Below are positions 13,001-28,200 of a DNA stretch of 64,000 nt, one piece after another. This DNA comes from Tenrec ecaudatus (taxonomy: Eukaryota > Chordata > Mammalia > Afrosoricida > Tenrecidae), in NCBI RefSeq assembly GCF_050624435.1, contig NC_134530.1, forward strand, positions 143,136,721 through 143,200,720. Direction: 5' to 3'. The notes beneath the pieces were generated by a model. The model was given only the letters and a program-made list of their open reading frames with translations, searched no databases and was not told the origin of the DNA. How positions within the stretch are numbered: position 1 is the stretch's first letter; every line of letters starts with the position of its first letter. The position numbers were made by a program, and so were the translations under genes.

Positions 13001-16000
13001 ACAGTTTTTCAAAATGAAATAAGCTGCCTCCAGAGGCAGTGAGTTCTTCTCTTTGGTGTCATCCACACAGATTGAATTGGGTGTGGAGTGGGGGAGTGGG
13101 GTACACCTCTCCCTGAGTTTTTATAATGCTCTGCATCGTTTTGAAAAAGACGCTTTCTGTATTTCAACACTTGATTCCGTGCTCAGGATTACCTGGCTAT
13201 TCTAGTATCTTGATAGTCTGTGCTTTATGTGAAAAACTAGATACACCCAAAGCACTGTCTGTCTTTAATTAATGCTCAGTAGCTTTTATTCGACACATAG
13301 ACCTCTTCTGAGATGACTGCATGATGAGAGCTCTGGATTGTGTTGCAGAATTGGTGAAGGGAGAGCCTGTTGGAGCTTAGGAAATGCGTACACAGCACTA
13401 GGAAATCATGATCAAGCGATGCATTTTGCTGAAAAGCACTTGGACATTTCAAGAGAGGTATGAAACTAAACTGCCTGTGTTCTCCCAGACCAAGCCCAAG
13501 CCCAAGCCCAAGCCCAAGCCCAAGCCCACTGTCATTCTGAGTCAGCTTCACCTCATGCTGAGGCCGTCCATCCTGACAGTAGCAGATGGCCTCACCTTTC
13601 TTTTGCAAGTGGCGAGTGGGTTTGAACCACTGACCTGTGGCTAAGCAGCAATCAAATGCTTACTTGACAGTTCCCCCAGGGCTCTTTGACTTAAAAATCA
13701 GTCGGGGGTGGAATGCTATGACTTCTCCAGGTTGCTCCTCCCCGGCTGAATGAATTTGAATGCCGTTCTCTTGGCATAAGAACTGGAGAAACATTTTGAG
13801 ATACAGTCAGATGTGTTTGCACTGACCTTGGCTGAGGAGAACAGGACGTCAAGGCTGGGCGTGCGGTGCCATGGAGGGGTGTCACTAAAGTATGCGCCCG
13901 CCCTCCCCGCAACCTTACGGTAGATAGCCTGGTCTGAAGAGATATCATGGCTTGCAGACTCAAGACCTTCCTATTACAGTTCTTTCATTTGCTGGCTTTG
14001 AGATTGGAAATATTTTCTGAGCCTCATTTTTCTATATGTAAAATTAGAATAATAATTATTTTAAGGATTAAGGGTAATGTATCTTTAAAAATCTATAAAA
14101 TGATATTTATAAAAGTACTGGACCTAATAATATGTAGCACTGGCTTAATGAATGCCACTATTGTCATATAGAAATAGAATACTATAAAGAAGTTTCATCT
14201 GTGTGCTGTTACGTAATACATCATGGGGTAAACCTAGATTCTCATTTATTGTCATTCTAGCAATCCAGTATTTAAAAAGGAATACAGTGATAGATTATAA
14301 TTAGCTGTTACAAACTGCTATATTTTACAAATATGCCCTTTCCTTTCTGTACTCTAAAAACAAACAACTATTAATAAAAACATCATTTCACAGTCCCATA
14401 ACTATTTTCATTTTACTGTATGTGCTTCCACTCCTAGATTCACAACGTTTTTAACTAATCGTCACCATTCTTTGCCTTTATTTAAAATACCCCTGCTTGT
14501 GGTTGTAGGTCGGGGATAGAAGTGGTGAACTAACAGCACGCCTGAATCTCTCAGATCTCCAAATGGTTCTTGGTCTGAGCTACAGCACAAATAACTCCAT
14601 AATGTCTGAAAGTATTGAAATTGATAACACTTTGCATGGTAAGTAATAGGTCTTCTAAAACCCAACTTTTAATCCATAAGACTTTCATTCACTTGTCATA
14701 CCTGCCTATGGCCATATCAGAGAGAGTATCCGGCATAGGCATTTTCCACTTTTACCCCTCTTTTGTTTTATGCAGAGTCCTGTTAGTTTATCCACATAAA
14801 ATATAATCATACATTTACTTTTTGCTCAGCTCTCTTCTCTCTCCATCTCTGTGTTTCTCTCACGTGCAATCCCAGAATTGTTTCATCTCGTTATTCAGAC
14901 TCCCTAGGAGACTCTCTAGAGATGCTTGCTTTGACACTGGTACCAGAGAAAACGCTCAGATGCCTCTCTTTCTACGTGAACAGAGTTTGCTCTTGATTAA
15001 AGACCTTCTCTCACGCACTCTCTACTGTAGCAGCTCGGTCGCCCACAGCACTCGCTCCTTTTCAACAGGTTCTAGAATTCATTGCAGTGGCCGCAGAGAG
15101 CTCATAAGCATGCTCAGGATTATGGGTTTTATGATGGAAGCTGACAGGTTACAAGTCAGGTGAGAGATGCTTAGGATACAGTTGTTGAGTCAGGACTTGT
15201 CACTAAGTCCTTTCAGGGCTGCTAACAAGTTCCAGAAGGGCCTGCCGCTGCACTCTAAGCTTCAGCTAGAAGCACTCAGCCTTCCAGCTCTGTGGGTCAG
15301 CAAACCCAGCTCCCTGAAACAAGCCCAGAGGCACCCCACTCCACAGCGCAATCTCCTGGCCCCAAACACTCAGCTTTACTTGATCTGTGGACTGTCTCAC
15401 ACTCTGGTTCTGCTGCTGCTGCCCCAGTGTCCCTCCTCTGGGGTCAAAGCTGTCCTCCTGGATCAAAGAGGTTCACTGTGCAGGGACCTCGGGATCCAAA
15501 GGACACACTCCACTCCTGGCTCACTCCTTCGGAGGTGGCTTGCTTTATACCAGCAGGATGGCACTCATTTACCGCTGAATCGTGTCATACAATCTTCACT
15601 GCCCTCCCGCTTTCCCTCTTGTACATGTCTAACCCCCAGGGGTCAGTCCTTGGGCCTCTTTTCCTCCCTCTCCATTTTTATCCATCCATTCCTCCTTTCT
15701 GGTATGTTGCCTTCCTTCCCCTTCTTCGATAGTCGACATTGGTACTGCCCAATAGAACTTTTTGTGATGCTGGAAATAGGTCATGTTTGTGCTATCTGAT
15801 ATAATATGTGCTACCACATATGACTATTGATTGCTTTAAAATTTTTTAATTTGATTTTATTATGTAAACAATATGTCTAGTGCAACAAAGGAACTGAATC
15901 CCCAGTTTTGATGGGTTTTGAAATCATTTTATGACTTTTGATTGCTTTCAGTGTGGTTAATATGAAACAAGTGGGCTTTTTCTTTTATTTAAATTTGTAA

Positions 16001-19000
16001 ATTACATGTAGCTAGTGGCTGCCATATTGCACAGCACGGATCTAGATGACAGCTAGATGTTGGCTTTTGTCACTATAGATGATTTTCAAAGAGAACCCTT
16101 CATTTATCCGCTCCCCAAAGTGATTCTCCGTCTTCATCATCAAGAGGTGATACCATCGTGCACTCAGGTGTTCCGGCGCGGAAACCCTGCCCTCAGATCT
16201 GTATCCATAACCTCTCCTACAACCTTGACTGCAGCAACCATAGTCTAGGTGCCCATCAGTGTCTTTCTGTGGCGTGCTAGCCCACCTCCCGATGCTCTCG
16301 GCTTCCTTCTGAGCCCTCCCGCTGGCTTTTCCGCATAATGCCCAAAGGAAACTTGTAAAATGTAAGTCAGATTGTGTCATCGCTCGCCTGCTTGAGACCC
16401 TCCATTGATTTCCCTTCATACCGAGACCCTCGGCATCAGTTCTCACTGTAACTAGATCTTCAGCCACGTGTCCCCAGCCTGAACGTCTTCCTTCAGGACC
16501 ATCGTGTCTTGCGGATGTGTTGGAATGTTGACCCACTCTTTGGTACAGTGACTCTGTGTCTTCTTTCTATATTCGTCCGATGCTTCCTGCATCCAATGTT
16601 TTGCCCGCAGAATCTTTCAGTATTGCAACTCGAGGCTTGATTTTATTTTTCTCTCGAGCGTTCGTTCCATGTAAGATGTGCTGAGCCTGGTCTTCCTTTT
16701 TTAGTTTTCTACCTCTAGGAGCTTGGTTGCACATTCCATTGTAATATTTTATTGTGTCTTCTCGAGCTGCCCTTTGAAATGTTCTGCTCAGGTCCTTGAC
16801 TTCATCATTTCTTTCATGTGCCTTACTGATCCATGAGAGCAGTAATGTTTGGTTCTTTGTTCAGTGCTGTGCACCCAGGGCCGGGCATCCCACTGGCTAA
16901 AGGAGCTGCAAGAAAGCTTGTCTGTTTCTTTGGTTGACTCCAGAGTAGAGAAAAATATCCCTCAGAATCTAAATTTGAAAACCTGCCCACAGGAAAGGTG
17001 GGAGGTTTTGAGGGCCCTGGCACAAGGAGGATCTAGCATGTTGGTAATGTTTCATTGCTTAAACCGGGTATTATGTAGCCAACATATCTTCTTAAATAGT
17101 TTGATTTTTTTATTTTATTTTGTTAAGATTGAATAGATCCAAAAATTCTTTTCATTTAATGAAACCTCTCAGAAAAAAAATTTTAATTTAGGACGCTACT
17201 TTTTATTTTTTCCCTGACTGGAAGTTAACATTATCATCTTGTAAGATATAAAAATAGGAAGGAGTAACTTAGAAAAAAGTAACAACATAGTAGTAGGGAT
17301 ATTATTTGTAATTCTTTTTGCTTTTCTCAAAATTGATGGCGTGAAACCATCTCCTTCTGTTTTCACTTACTTAAAAAGCACTCTACAATTAAAAAAGGGA
17401 CCATATGTAGTATAAAACCAGTTATTGTAAAATGCCTTTTCTAAATTAAGGAGTAAGGTTAGTAACCAATGTTAGTTTCTAACCAAAATGTAACTTCCTT
17501 AAATCAAAGCACTTTAGAGGGAGTGGACATTCTATTTTTATGTCCCTGGTATTATGGTAAATGATGATTCTTAAGAGTTCCAAATTGGAAGAATAAGAAT
17601 TGTTTGATTCCGCTTTGCACATTTTCCCCAATTCCACAGGAGTTTCAGTGTCGGTCGTTAGGACTTACTAACAGTAATACTGAATTTATCATCGCTGGCG
17701 CTTTTTGGCTTATTTGATTTATTTTTTTTTTAAACACAGGTGCACGCCCCAAGTTGGGACGCCGACACAGTATGGAAAATATGGAACTTATGAAGCTAAC
17801 ACCAGAAAAGGTTGGGAATCTTTATGTTTTAAATTGTCTTGAGTGTTTATAAAATGCTTTTTTCACTGTAACGCTTTGTTCCTGTATGGGCAGCACTTAA
17901 AAATCTGCCTTTTAAAAGAATCAAAAATGATACAAAGTACATTGCAAAGGACTGTGTTCGATATGCTGCCATCTGTTTAAGGAAAATATCTATGCAGATG
18001 TACCCTCTGCAGAGGCACCAGCACCCCTGGAGGAAGGGGGTGCAACAATGATGCTTCTGGGCAGAGGACCTGGTCTCGAATTCTCTGATCATCCATTTGT
18101 TGAACTGTTTGAATATTTTACCAGGTGCATGTATTACTTTTTCCCATTTAATTAAAAAAAAAAAAACAAAAAAACCAAGAAAGTTAGAAAAAGGGTCAGG
18201 AAATTTTATTGTTTGTTTGTTTTCCTTTTCTCTCTCTCTCTCGTTTTCATTTATTTGTTTGTTTTTTATGTTTGTCTACCTAATGCCAGCAACATTATGG
18301 CCAAGATTTTTCAGGAATCAAAGAGTTACTGTCTCACCAAGCTAAAAAAAATCAGATCCTTTGCTGTCTAGCCTGTGCCTATAGAGCACCCCTAAAGCAC
18401 TCGGTAGGACTGCGCCCATAGGCTGTTGTAAATCTTTGTGGAAGCGGTCTGCCACACCTGTCTCCTGCAGAACCCAGGAGGGGGTTTGAACTGCCGACCT
18501 TTTGATCGGCAGCATTTCACCACTAGGGTTCCTTTATGTGGCATGTTAATAACTAGTAATATGATCAAGAGCCCCAATTTTTTAGATATATACTTTTTAG
18601 CTATAGTTTTGAAAAGCAGTTCCTGGATAAATTATATTCAGGATGTATGTTTTCTAGGCTGTGTTCTTTGGTAGCAGAAGGGACTTGATGAATGGGAAAA
18701 AGAATATTAACATCCAGTGAACCACATGTACAGAACCACACAAGCTGATTTCTTTTACCTCCATAACTTTTCCCTCGTTCCTTTGTGATATAAAACTTTC
18801 TAATGCTTTTTAAATACATATAGCATCTTTAGAAAACTCCAACAAATAAATTAAAATAATAAGTAATCCTGCCTCCCTGTGATAACTACACTTAGTATTT
18901 TAGTATCTACTCATATGTATTTTCATATAAATATTATCATAGTTCAATAGACTCATATATTAAATATTCTGCCCCACCCTTACAATGACTCTTGAACATT

Positions 19001-20989
19001 GATGCTTCTTTGTCTGGGAATAACCTTCATAAAACAAACATTTAAATGTCTTGGACTTGTTTATTCCAAAATATCTTTTATTCCAAACTTTCACACAGTT
19101 GCTAAAATGCCCTGGTTGCTTTTGACCAACTTTGCCATATAGTCAAAGCATCCAGCTCTTATTTTGTCAATAATTCTTGAATATGACTGTCAAATCCATA
19201 AATCAAAACAAAAACATCAAAACTTTGAGGCCACTCAGTTCCTTGTAGGAACTTCTGACATTTGCTCCATCGCCTGACCACTGCAGTGATAACTAAGTAA
19301 ATTCCATAGGAAACTGACCACATTAATCTTGTCGTGTTTTAAGAGTTAATAATGCTGAAATTTGCTCACAAACTTAAAACGTGGTTAAGTGAAATTAGTT
19401 CAAGAAAAGTCCAAATAATCATATAGAAAACAGTTAAATTTTTGTACCTTTCTACTTCGAATTGGGGCATAGTTTTATGTTCTAGCATTAAGTGCCATTT
19501 CCCTTCTCTAATCCAAAGGCCCTGCAGCCCAACTAAGAGGACTAGAACTTTCCCCATAATCTGCATGGGAGAGGGAGGAGGGAAAGGGGGAAAGCTACCT
19601 TGTAATACAGAAATAGATGTTGGATAACTGGTTTCAGTTCTCTCATTAAGCCCCTGCCCTGCTTCTCAGCCTTGGGACAGGGTCATTCTAATCCGTGCCT
19701 CCTAGGAAAATATGCTGGGTTGATGGACATGCTCTAGAATTCGGCTGGTGTAGGAGTTACATGGTTTCCAACATGTTTAAAATCTGTGCATCTGACTGTG
19801 TGTAAATCTTACTTATGGCAAGATGTTCCTCACTGAAGTTGCCAATTTCTCCTGTGCTGTGTGGTGACTTGCAAATGCTTAGCACAGTGATAGCCGCCGC
19901 CCATGGCCTGCCATTACTGCTGCTGTTCCTAGCACTCCGCAGAGAAACCAAACTGCCATCAAGCAGTGACGACTCATAGCCACCCCTGTGGGTTTCCAAA
20001 TGTCTAATTGTTTGCAGGTGTAGAAAGCCCAGCCTTTCTGCCCTGGAGGGGCTGGTGGGTTCAAACTGCTGATCGCGCAGCTCCCAGCCCGTCCCGTAAT
20101 CACTGCACCACCAGGGCTGCCACCTTGAGTCCAGCAGATGTCGTCCTAGATTTAAACCAGATTTTAGTCCACCAAACGCCTTGCCATCAGTGGATCCCGA
20201 CTCCTAACAACCTGACAGGACAGAGCAGAGCTACCTCGTGGGGTTTCTGAGGCTGTATCTTCACGGACACAGACGGAGCACCACCTCTTTTCCCAGGATT
20301 CTCAACCGCACTGCCACCAGGGCTCCTCAAAGCTAGGTCTCGGGCAGGGCTTCTCAAACTTCCCAATGTCACGGCCCTTTCAATACAGTTCCTCAGGTGG
20401 TGGTGACGCCCCAACCATAATATTACTTTCATTGCTACTTCATCACTGTAATTTTGCTAATGTTATGAATTGGGCGACCCGTGATTGAGAACCACTGATC
20501 TAGACCAATAGATATTGCTCATGCAATGTTTTGTAGGTTGAGAATTTAGTATGATGTTAGTGAAAAAGCACCAGAGTTTTATCAACATAAAAATTGTAGT
20601 TGCTATGTTTTAAATGTTATTCAAACATTCTATGTATAGCCCAAATGATCAGCTGTAACCAATTTGAAAGTACCCATTTAGAATCAAACAGACTCCTCTG
20701 AAACTTCAAAAAAAAATTTTTTTATAAATCATTTTATTGGGGGCTCTTACAACTCTTACAATGATCTATACATCCATTGTATCAAGCACATTTGTACATA
20801 TGTTGCCATCATCATTTTCAAATCATTTTCTTTCTACTTGAGCTCTTGGTATCAGCTCCTCTTTGTCCCCTCCCTCCCCATCCTCCCACCCTAGTGAACT
20901 CTTGATAAATGATAAATTATTATTTTCATATCTTAGACATCTGTTGTCTCCCTTCACCCATGTTTTGATTGTTTGTCCCCCTCAGGGCT

Positions 20990-21043
<54 letters not shown>

Positions 21044-22206
21044 AAACTTTCTTTTTACTGACTTTTGTCAAACTCTTTTATCTTTTTCTTAGATTCTAAA
21101 AGGTGATCATCATTTTGATAGAGAAATTTAGAGTGTGCCTTTGGTGTCTTTTATTGAGAATATTGAGATACACTGGAAACAGGGATTCGTTGAAAATCCG
21201 CCACCACTCTAGCCCCCAAAGCATACTTGAGTGGAGGGGAAGGTTCTGTATTCTAGGACCTCAGAGAGAGCTTGGGGCTCTTTCCATGTCTCCTTTCTGT
21301 TTGTGTTTCTAATTATGTAGGTGCAAAGCTGGAACAGTGAACTTCTCGCTAAGCAAAAACCTCTTATTGCCAAACCCTCTGCGAAGCTACTCTTTGTTAA
21401 TAGACTGAAGGGGAAAAAACACAAGACTAATTCTTCCGCAAAAGTTCTTCAAGATGCCAGCAATTCCATGGATCACCGACTTCCAAGTACCCAGAGGGTA
21501 TGTTTAAATCAGTTTGTGAGCATTGTGTTTTGTTCTGAGTACTGTTAGGTGGGGTTGACTAGAGAAGCAAATCCAGTGCCACTCATAAGTGAGAGCTTTA
21601 TATCAAGAAGTAATTGTATATCAAGCAAACATCCCAGTCCAGTTCAGATCAAGTCCGTAAGTCTGATAACTAGTTCATATGTCTGACACTAGTCCATAAG
21701 TCCCTCTTCAGACTCAGCACAGCCGCATGCAAAGATGCAGAATGCAGGGAGATCACAAGCCAGTGGGTGCAGAGTCTTGTGGACCCAATGGCAGTGGCTG
21801 AATCACTGGGCCGGCTCCACGTGGCTTGTCAACTGGAAGGTGAAGCGGCCCACCTGCAGCAAGCACTTACCTTGGTTGCCCTCCAATCAAGCTGTGACCT
21901 GACTGACAGGCTAAACTCTGCCCACATGTTTCCATGGGAGCCACCTGACTACCACAAGTACCTAGATGTTATTGTTGACTATTTTTGTATTTATACTGAA
22001 GTTTTATAGTTTACAGTATACATTTAATGTAAAAGTGTTTGTTAGGCAAAGAAATCTTTCTTATTTCCTGCTTTAAAAAAAAAAATCTTCAAAGCTAGAA
22101 ACAGTAAGTATTCTACACCCAGATAACTTACCTATTATTTTGGAAAGCAGTGATCTGTGTACTGTTGTTTGCAAAAGCACCATTACTTACTTGACTCTTT
22201 TATCAT

Positions 22207-22292
<86 letters not shown>

Positions 22293-25200
22293 TCCTAAGG
22301 AACCTTGGTGATGTAGTGGGTTGAGCAGTGGATGACCAACCCAAAGTTAGTGTTTCAAACCCACTAGCCCCTGTGTGGGAGGAAGACGAGGCTGCCTGCC
22401 CACAGAGACGCAGTCTGGGCAGGGTATGGAGCAGTTGTCCCTGGACCTGTGGGGCCTGTGAGTCAGACTTGAGTCAGTGGTAGTGAGTTTAGTGGGGTGA
22501 TTGTTGTTGTTTTTGTTCCTTTACTAGCCTGTCTTTGGCCTTCATTTCCTAGAATAACTTCCCTCATTTCTGTTTGGCTAAATTTTTGTAGGGAACCATT
22601 TTGATTCCTGCCCTTTTATCTATATTTACCTAGTTTAAATTTAAATTCTTACCAACTTAATCCAGTAAGATACAAAAGCTCTGTTCCTGCACTGCTTCCT
22701 CTCTTATGAAGTTGTCATAAGTTAAGTCTTATGTGCTTATATTACATCTTATTATGATGTATGTATTTGTCTTTTGAAATCATGTCAGATATAACTCCTA
22801 AAGTTACAAACCAGTAATGCCATAAATTGGCTCTTAGAATTGGCCATGAAATATTAGTGTAAATTTTTGTCTACATATTTATTGAGCTTCTGTCCAATAT
22901 CCTTCCATTTCTATCTGAAGAACTTTCTCGCACTTTTTTGTAGTAAAGTCTAGTCCTCCCTCTATATTTTTTTAATCTGAGAAATATCTTAATTCTACCC
23001 ACCCTTTTTCCCATCAGTTTTATGGGCACATAATTTACATATAATGCAATTCAGTTGTTCGGTCACATCACGGAGAATGGTACACTCCTCATCACAGGGC
23101 TTGTAGAGGGGTTCCCCCCCCCACCATGTGAAATTGCCTCTCAAAGGAGCACAATCGTTCTCATGCTCCCGCCCCTCCCGCCTTCATCACTGACTCCCGG
23201 AATCCCCTTTCCCTCAGCCCTGTTTTGCCTACATCCAGTTATCGTCATGGAGCCAACCCTGTGTACCGCAGCTGCGACACCCAACAGGAAACAATAACAA
23301 ATCGCACAAAGGTGTCTCTGTACGTTCTTGTAAAGCAGTTTTAGAATGTATCAAAGTCTTGGTCAATAGCTCTGTTCTTTTATGTTTGTTTTTAAAGAGC
23401 AGAAATCTATTTCCTCACAATTTAGGTGGACTAGAAGTCCAAATTCCGGGGTACTGGCACCGGGAAGGTGAGCTCTCTAGCTACGGCACTTTATAAATTT
23501 GCCTTTCCACCGCCTTCTGCAAAGATCTCTTGTTTGTGAAATTTCCACTCTCTCACTGCTTTCCCGGATTCTTTTTCGATTTTAAGAGTTTGAGTGTGAT
23601 GTATCTCGGTGTGAGTATTTTTGGATATATCCTTTTGGATCTTGTTAGCCATCATCCATGTGTACAGTTTTAGTCTTCATCAAATTTGGAAATTTGTCTT
23701 CAGTTCCTTTTCTTGCTTTCTTTTTTCTTCTCTGACATTCCCATGATGTATGTATCGGTTCCGCTGATAGCATTGCGTAGTTTCATTAAGCTTTGCTCAG
23801 CTTTCTCAATCCTGTAACATTTGTGTGCGTACCCTGTTGTAATACTTATATCATTGTGCAAATAATTTGATTGTATTAATCATTGCATTAATTTTAGTTT
23901 TTAATCTTCCATATAAATTTTTAACTGCTTATTTTACTTTCCAAAATATTCATTTATTTGAAGTTTGTATTTTTCTGCATCTTCAAATATTTATAATAAA
24001 AGGTCTTTGCAATCACTACACTAGGTAAAGACACTTGCTTCCTTAGTTAAGGTGGTTGCTGTAGAATCTTAGCACTGAGCTGCATCGCTGTATTATGGGA
24101 TTCCCAGGCCATTTCCTGTGGCAGCTCCTTAGTCTGAGGCAGGTTTCTTTAGCCTTCGAAGTGCAAGAGTCATACGGTCAAAGACAACAAAGTTCTTTCA
24201 GTTAAAAGTTGGGTTTAAGTGATATATAGTCTTTTTATCACCAATGTTTCCATCTTGTATTCCTTTTAAAAATCAATGTCACTATTTCTTTTTTCGTCTT
24301 TTCTCGTTCACTGTTTGCATCTGCGCACACCATGTTGTTCTACCAGAGTCCTACAGGTAGTGCATTGAGTGTAATCGATTTTTCTCTCAATGTCTCAGGA
24401 AATCAGCGCAGATACTATTGGAGATGAAGGCTTCTTTGACTTACTGAGCCGATTTCAAAGCAATAGGATGGATGACCAACGGTGCTGCTTACAAGAAAAG
24501 AACTGCCGAACCACCTCAACCACGTCCGCTTCCACTCCCCACAGGATGGTGCTGAAAAGTAAGAGTCTGCCCTCCTGTAACTTGAATGGCTTCCGTTGGT
24601 TCTTTGGCGAGGCGAGGGGCTGTGGTCTGCAGGCTCGGCAGCTTAAAAACCAGCCAGCCCTCCACTCACAGAAAGTTACAGTCTCAGAAGCTTCCAGGGC
24701 AGTTCCTCCTGGTCCCGAGTCAACGTCGACTCCAGGGAAGTGATTTGGGTTTTTGAATACTTGATTTTTTTTTTTTTGACTCTTGACAATTTCTCATGAG
24801 ATAAACTAATAAGCCCGAATCCAGGTGTCTCTAAATATTAAAAAATGATCACCACATGTACTTATAATTGTTTATAAAATGTAAATGGTTCATTATCTGA
24901 CTGAAAACAAGACAAGAGGGGCTGAAGAAATAGGTGTGCAAACAGTTTGAGCTCAGCCGCTAAGCTGAAGGTTGGCGGTGTGAGGCCCCCCGCCCCGTGA
25001 AAGAGGCCTGGTGTCCTGCTTCCCCGGAGACCCGGCCACAGAAGCCGAGCACGAGCCCTGCTCTGCACCATTGGCTTGCTGTGGCCGGAGCCGGCTCCAC
25101 CTGCCTGAGCCTTACACAGATCTCACACAGGTCCCTGGAAGTTTTCTCTTCAGCCACCAGTAGGTTTCTTCTACCAAAACCCAAGACTTGGCACTATCAA

Positions 25201-28200
25201 TTAATGCTCAGTTTAGCTTACTAAAGAAATCATACCCAGGATTTGAAATATAAAACACTGTCCCAGTCACTCTAGTTTAAGATACTGTAAAGACACATTT
25301 TATTCACCTTCCCCAATCTAACGCCAGGTCTTGCAGAATTTCATGTTGGGCGGGCCCTAGATAGAGAACTAAGTAACCTCCAAGTGGAACATTTGAAGTA
25401 CTCTTCAGTTCATTTCCACCCCTCACTCCGCCCCCAAACAAAAACCACAGGGCTATCTAGTCATCCCCGGCCTGTAAGCGACTGTCCACACAGAGCCAAA
25501 CCAAGGGGCAGAGCAAGTGTGGGGGCCGAACAGGGAAGAAGAGCTGTATCTGTGTAAAAAAGAAGACAAAGACGTCTCTACGGTGAACCAGACAGACAGA
25601 AACCACAGACTCAGCAATGGATTTGGGGCTCACACTTAATCCTAGCTCCAGTCTAGAAACAACTAGTCCTTACATCGTGGCCCTGCTCAATACTCGCCTG
25701 ATGAAGGAGACGCCGAGATAAAGGTGCTATAGCAAGTGTGGTGAAGAAAATAGATGGTGCCCGCTGTCGGAAAGAATAGTGTCTTGGGTCTTTAAAGGCT
25801 TGTTTCCAAGCAAGCAGCTATCTAAGTGAGACATCAAGTCCACATGGGGAAGCACAGGAACATTTGGGATCCAAGGATGGTAAATTATAATAATCCAAAT
25901 CCGAAGGCAGGAATAGCATAGAGCTTAAATTGTGAGTTTCTGGTTACAGAAGGCCACGCGTAGATGACAGTGGAAACCCAAAGTGCAGTTGCAGGATCTG
26001 CCCAGCAAAGAAGCCTGGGTGACTTCCATCGAGCCGGGCTTGAGGGGTGGGATACAGGCAGGATCGGAGAGACAATAGATTGCAATGATGAATCTGACTT
26101 GAATGGTTAAAACCTTGTCACTTGATCTCCCACTACAGGCACTGTGTGCCTGATCTGCTTTTCAATATTTTCTGTTTGTTTGTTTCATTTGTATTTTGTC
26201 ATTGTTGGTAGCCTTCTTGACTCTCTGAAGTATTTTTCTACGTTTTCAGCCTATGAAACCAGATTAGGCGAATCTATGGGGACAGTAACTAGAGTGAGGT
26301 TCCTGGTGGATACAGCAGGGGCGGTGTGGGGAGGGGCAGGGGGCACGGTAAGGGAGAGCTGCTAGCAAGGAGTACAAGAAAGAAGAAATGTTTTGAAACT
26401 GATTGTGGTAGCGGCTGTACAGCACTGCTGTATGATTGAACTGTGGAATGGTATGATGTCTGGATTCACTCCGAGTAAAAATAAAATAGTTTGGGAAATA
26501 AATAAGACATTTCTAATGATACTTTGGATTTGTGTTTTCTGTTGTTTGATTTTGCTGTTGTTTTCTATTTCTTCACAGCACCACCTGTTTCAGTGGTATC
26601 CCCCAACACAGATGAATTTTTGGATCTTCTTGCCAGCTCTCAGAGCCGCCGCCTGGATGACCAGAGGGCCACCTTCGGTCACTTGCCAGGACTTCATCTG
26701 ACACAAAGCAACACGTCATCTGTCCTGGGCCACCTGATGACGGGTGACAGTAAGGAGCCTGATGAGGACTTCTTCGACATCCTTGTGAAATGTCAAGTGC
26801 GTCGGCCGGTATTTTCATTCCATATGTAGGCGCGGGTGCCCTGGAGCGCTTGGGAGTTGCACTTCTTTGTTACTGAGGCTCCAGAGGGCTCGCTTTGCGT
26901 AAGGGGGCCGCCGCTTGGTAGGGCTGCTCCTTGTAAGGTGCTCCTTCCCCTGGGGAGTGAAAGGATGCTGCTGCCTCCAAGCTGTGGGGCAGCGGGAATT
27001 ACAGGGAATGTGGGATGGAACCTAGGAAGCGCTGTGCTTTCCCAAGTCTCAGGAGGTGTCTGACTAATGTGGACAGGGCCTAGCTGCCAGTTTATCATTA
27101 GAATATTGAGATAGCTTTCTTAACTTTTTATTTTTTATCATTTTATCGAGGGCTTGTACAACTCTTATCACAATCCATACATCCATCCATTGTGTCAAGC
27201 ACATTTGTACATTTGTTGCCCTCATCATTCTCAAAACATTTGCTTTCTACTTGAGCCCTTGGTATCAGCTCCTCATTTTTTCCCACATAACTCTTTTCAC
27301 TGTTATTAACTGAAGTGGCTAAGGACGATCTCAGGTGACGTGGACAGAATGTCCTGTGAGCAGCAATGCTTGGTGTCACTACAAGTGGCATTTCCTTGGC
27401 CTGACCCTAGTTCTTTCTGTTTCCTCATTCATAAAAAGGTGAGCCAGGTGGGCCCTACCTGCCATTCGTTCAACAAGAGCGTGTTAAAATATTACTGAGA
27501 ACCTATGATGTTCCATGTGCTACCGGAAATAGACAAGTGTTTTAAGGAAACCTACATTGCCATGGGAGAGATTGGTGAACAAATTTATATATAGTATACA
27601 TCAAGTAATGATATGGAAAATAAAGCAGGCTAAAGGGAAAATGGGTATCGTGGCGGGGGGGGGGTAGTTATAGTGCATCCATTTTAGAGAAAGGTGTTTA
27701 AGGAAAACCTTTCTGAAGTGACATTTGAACGATACCTTACTGCAGTGAGTATCTAGTAAAAGAGCATTTCATGCTCACTCCACTGAGTTCATGTTGACTC
27801 CTAGTGACCGCTAGGACAGGGTAGTACTACCCCTGTGGGTTTCCAAGGCTGTAACTCTTTACAGGAGTAGAAAGCCTCAACTCTCTCCTGAAGAATGGCT
27901 GGTGGTTTTGAACTGCTAACCTTGTGGTTAGCTGCCCAACTCGTAACCCTATGCCTCTAGGTCTCCATAGTCCACGTGTAGTAGAACTGCTTAGGAAGTT
28001 CCCCGCAACTTTGCTAAGTTCTTCTATTAGCCCTAAAAGTTTTCCTGTAGATTCTTAGGGATTTTTCTATACATATGATTGTGTTATTTGCAATTAAAGA
28101 TAATTTTATTATATCTTTTCTTATCTGAATACATTTTATTTCTTTTCCTTGTCTTACTGCACGAGTTAGAATTTCTAAGACAAATATTGAATAGAAGTGA

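Noticed and set aside
13276-13644. Gly-Leu and Lys-Pro repeat proteins around 13.5 kb
   Set aside because: Products of the CAAGCC repeat read on each strand; the real exon ends at 13,457.
15167-15799. 210-codon open frame in a GPSM2 intron
   Set aside because: Overlaps other long frames on both strands, no homology I can see, flanked by repeats.
16042-16536. 164-codon minus-strand frame
   Set aside because: Coincides with an L2-like fragment and has no recognisable protein features.
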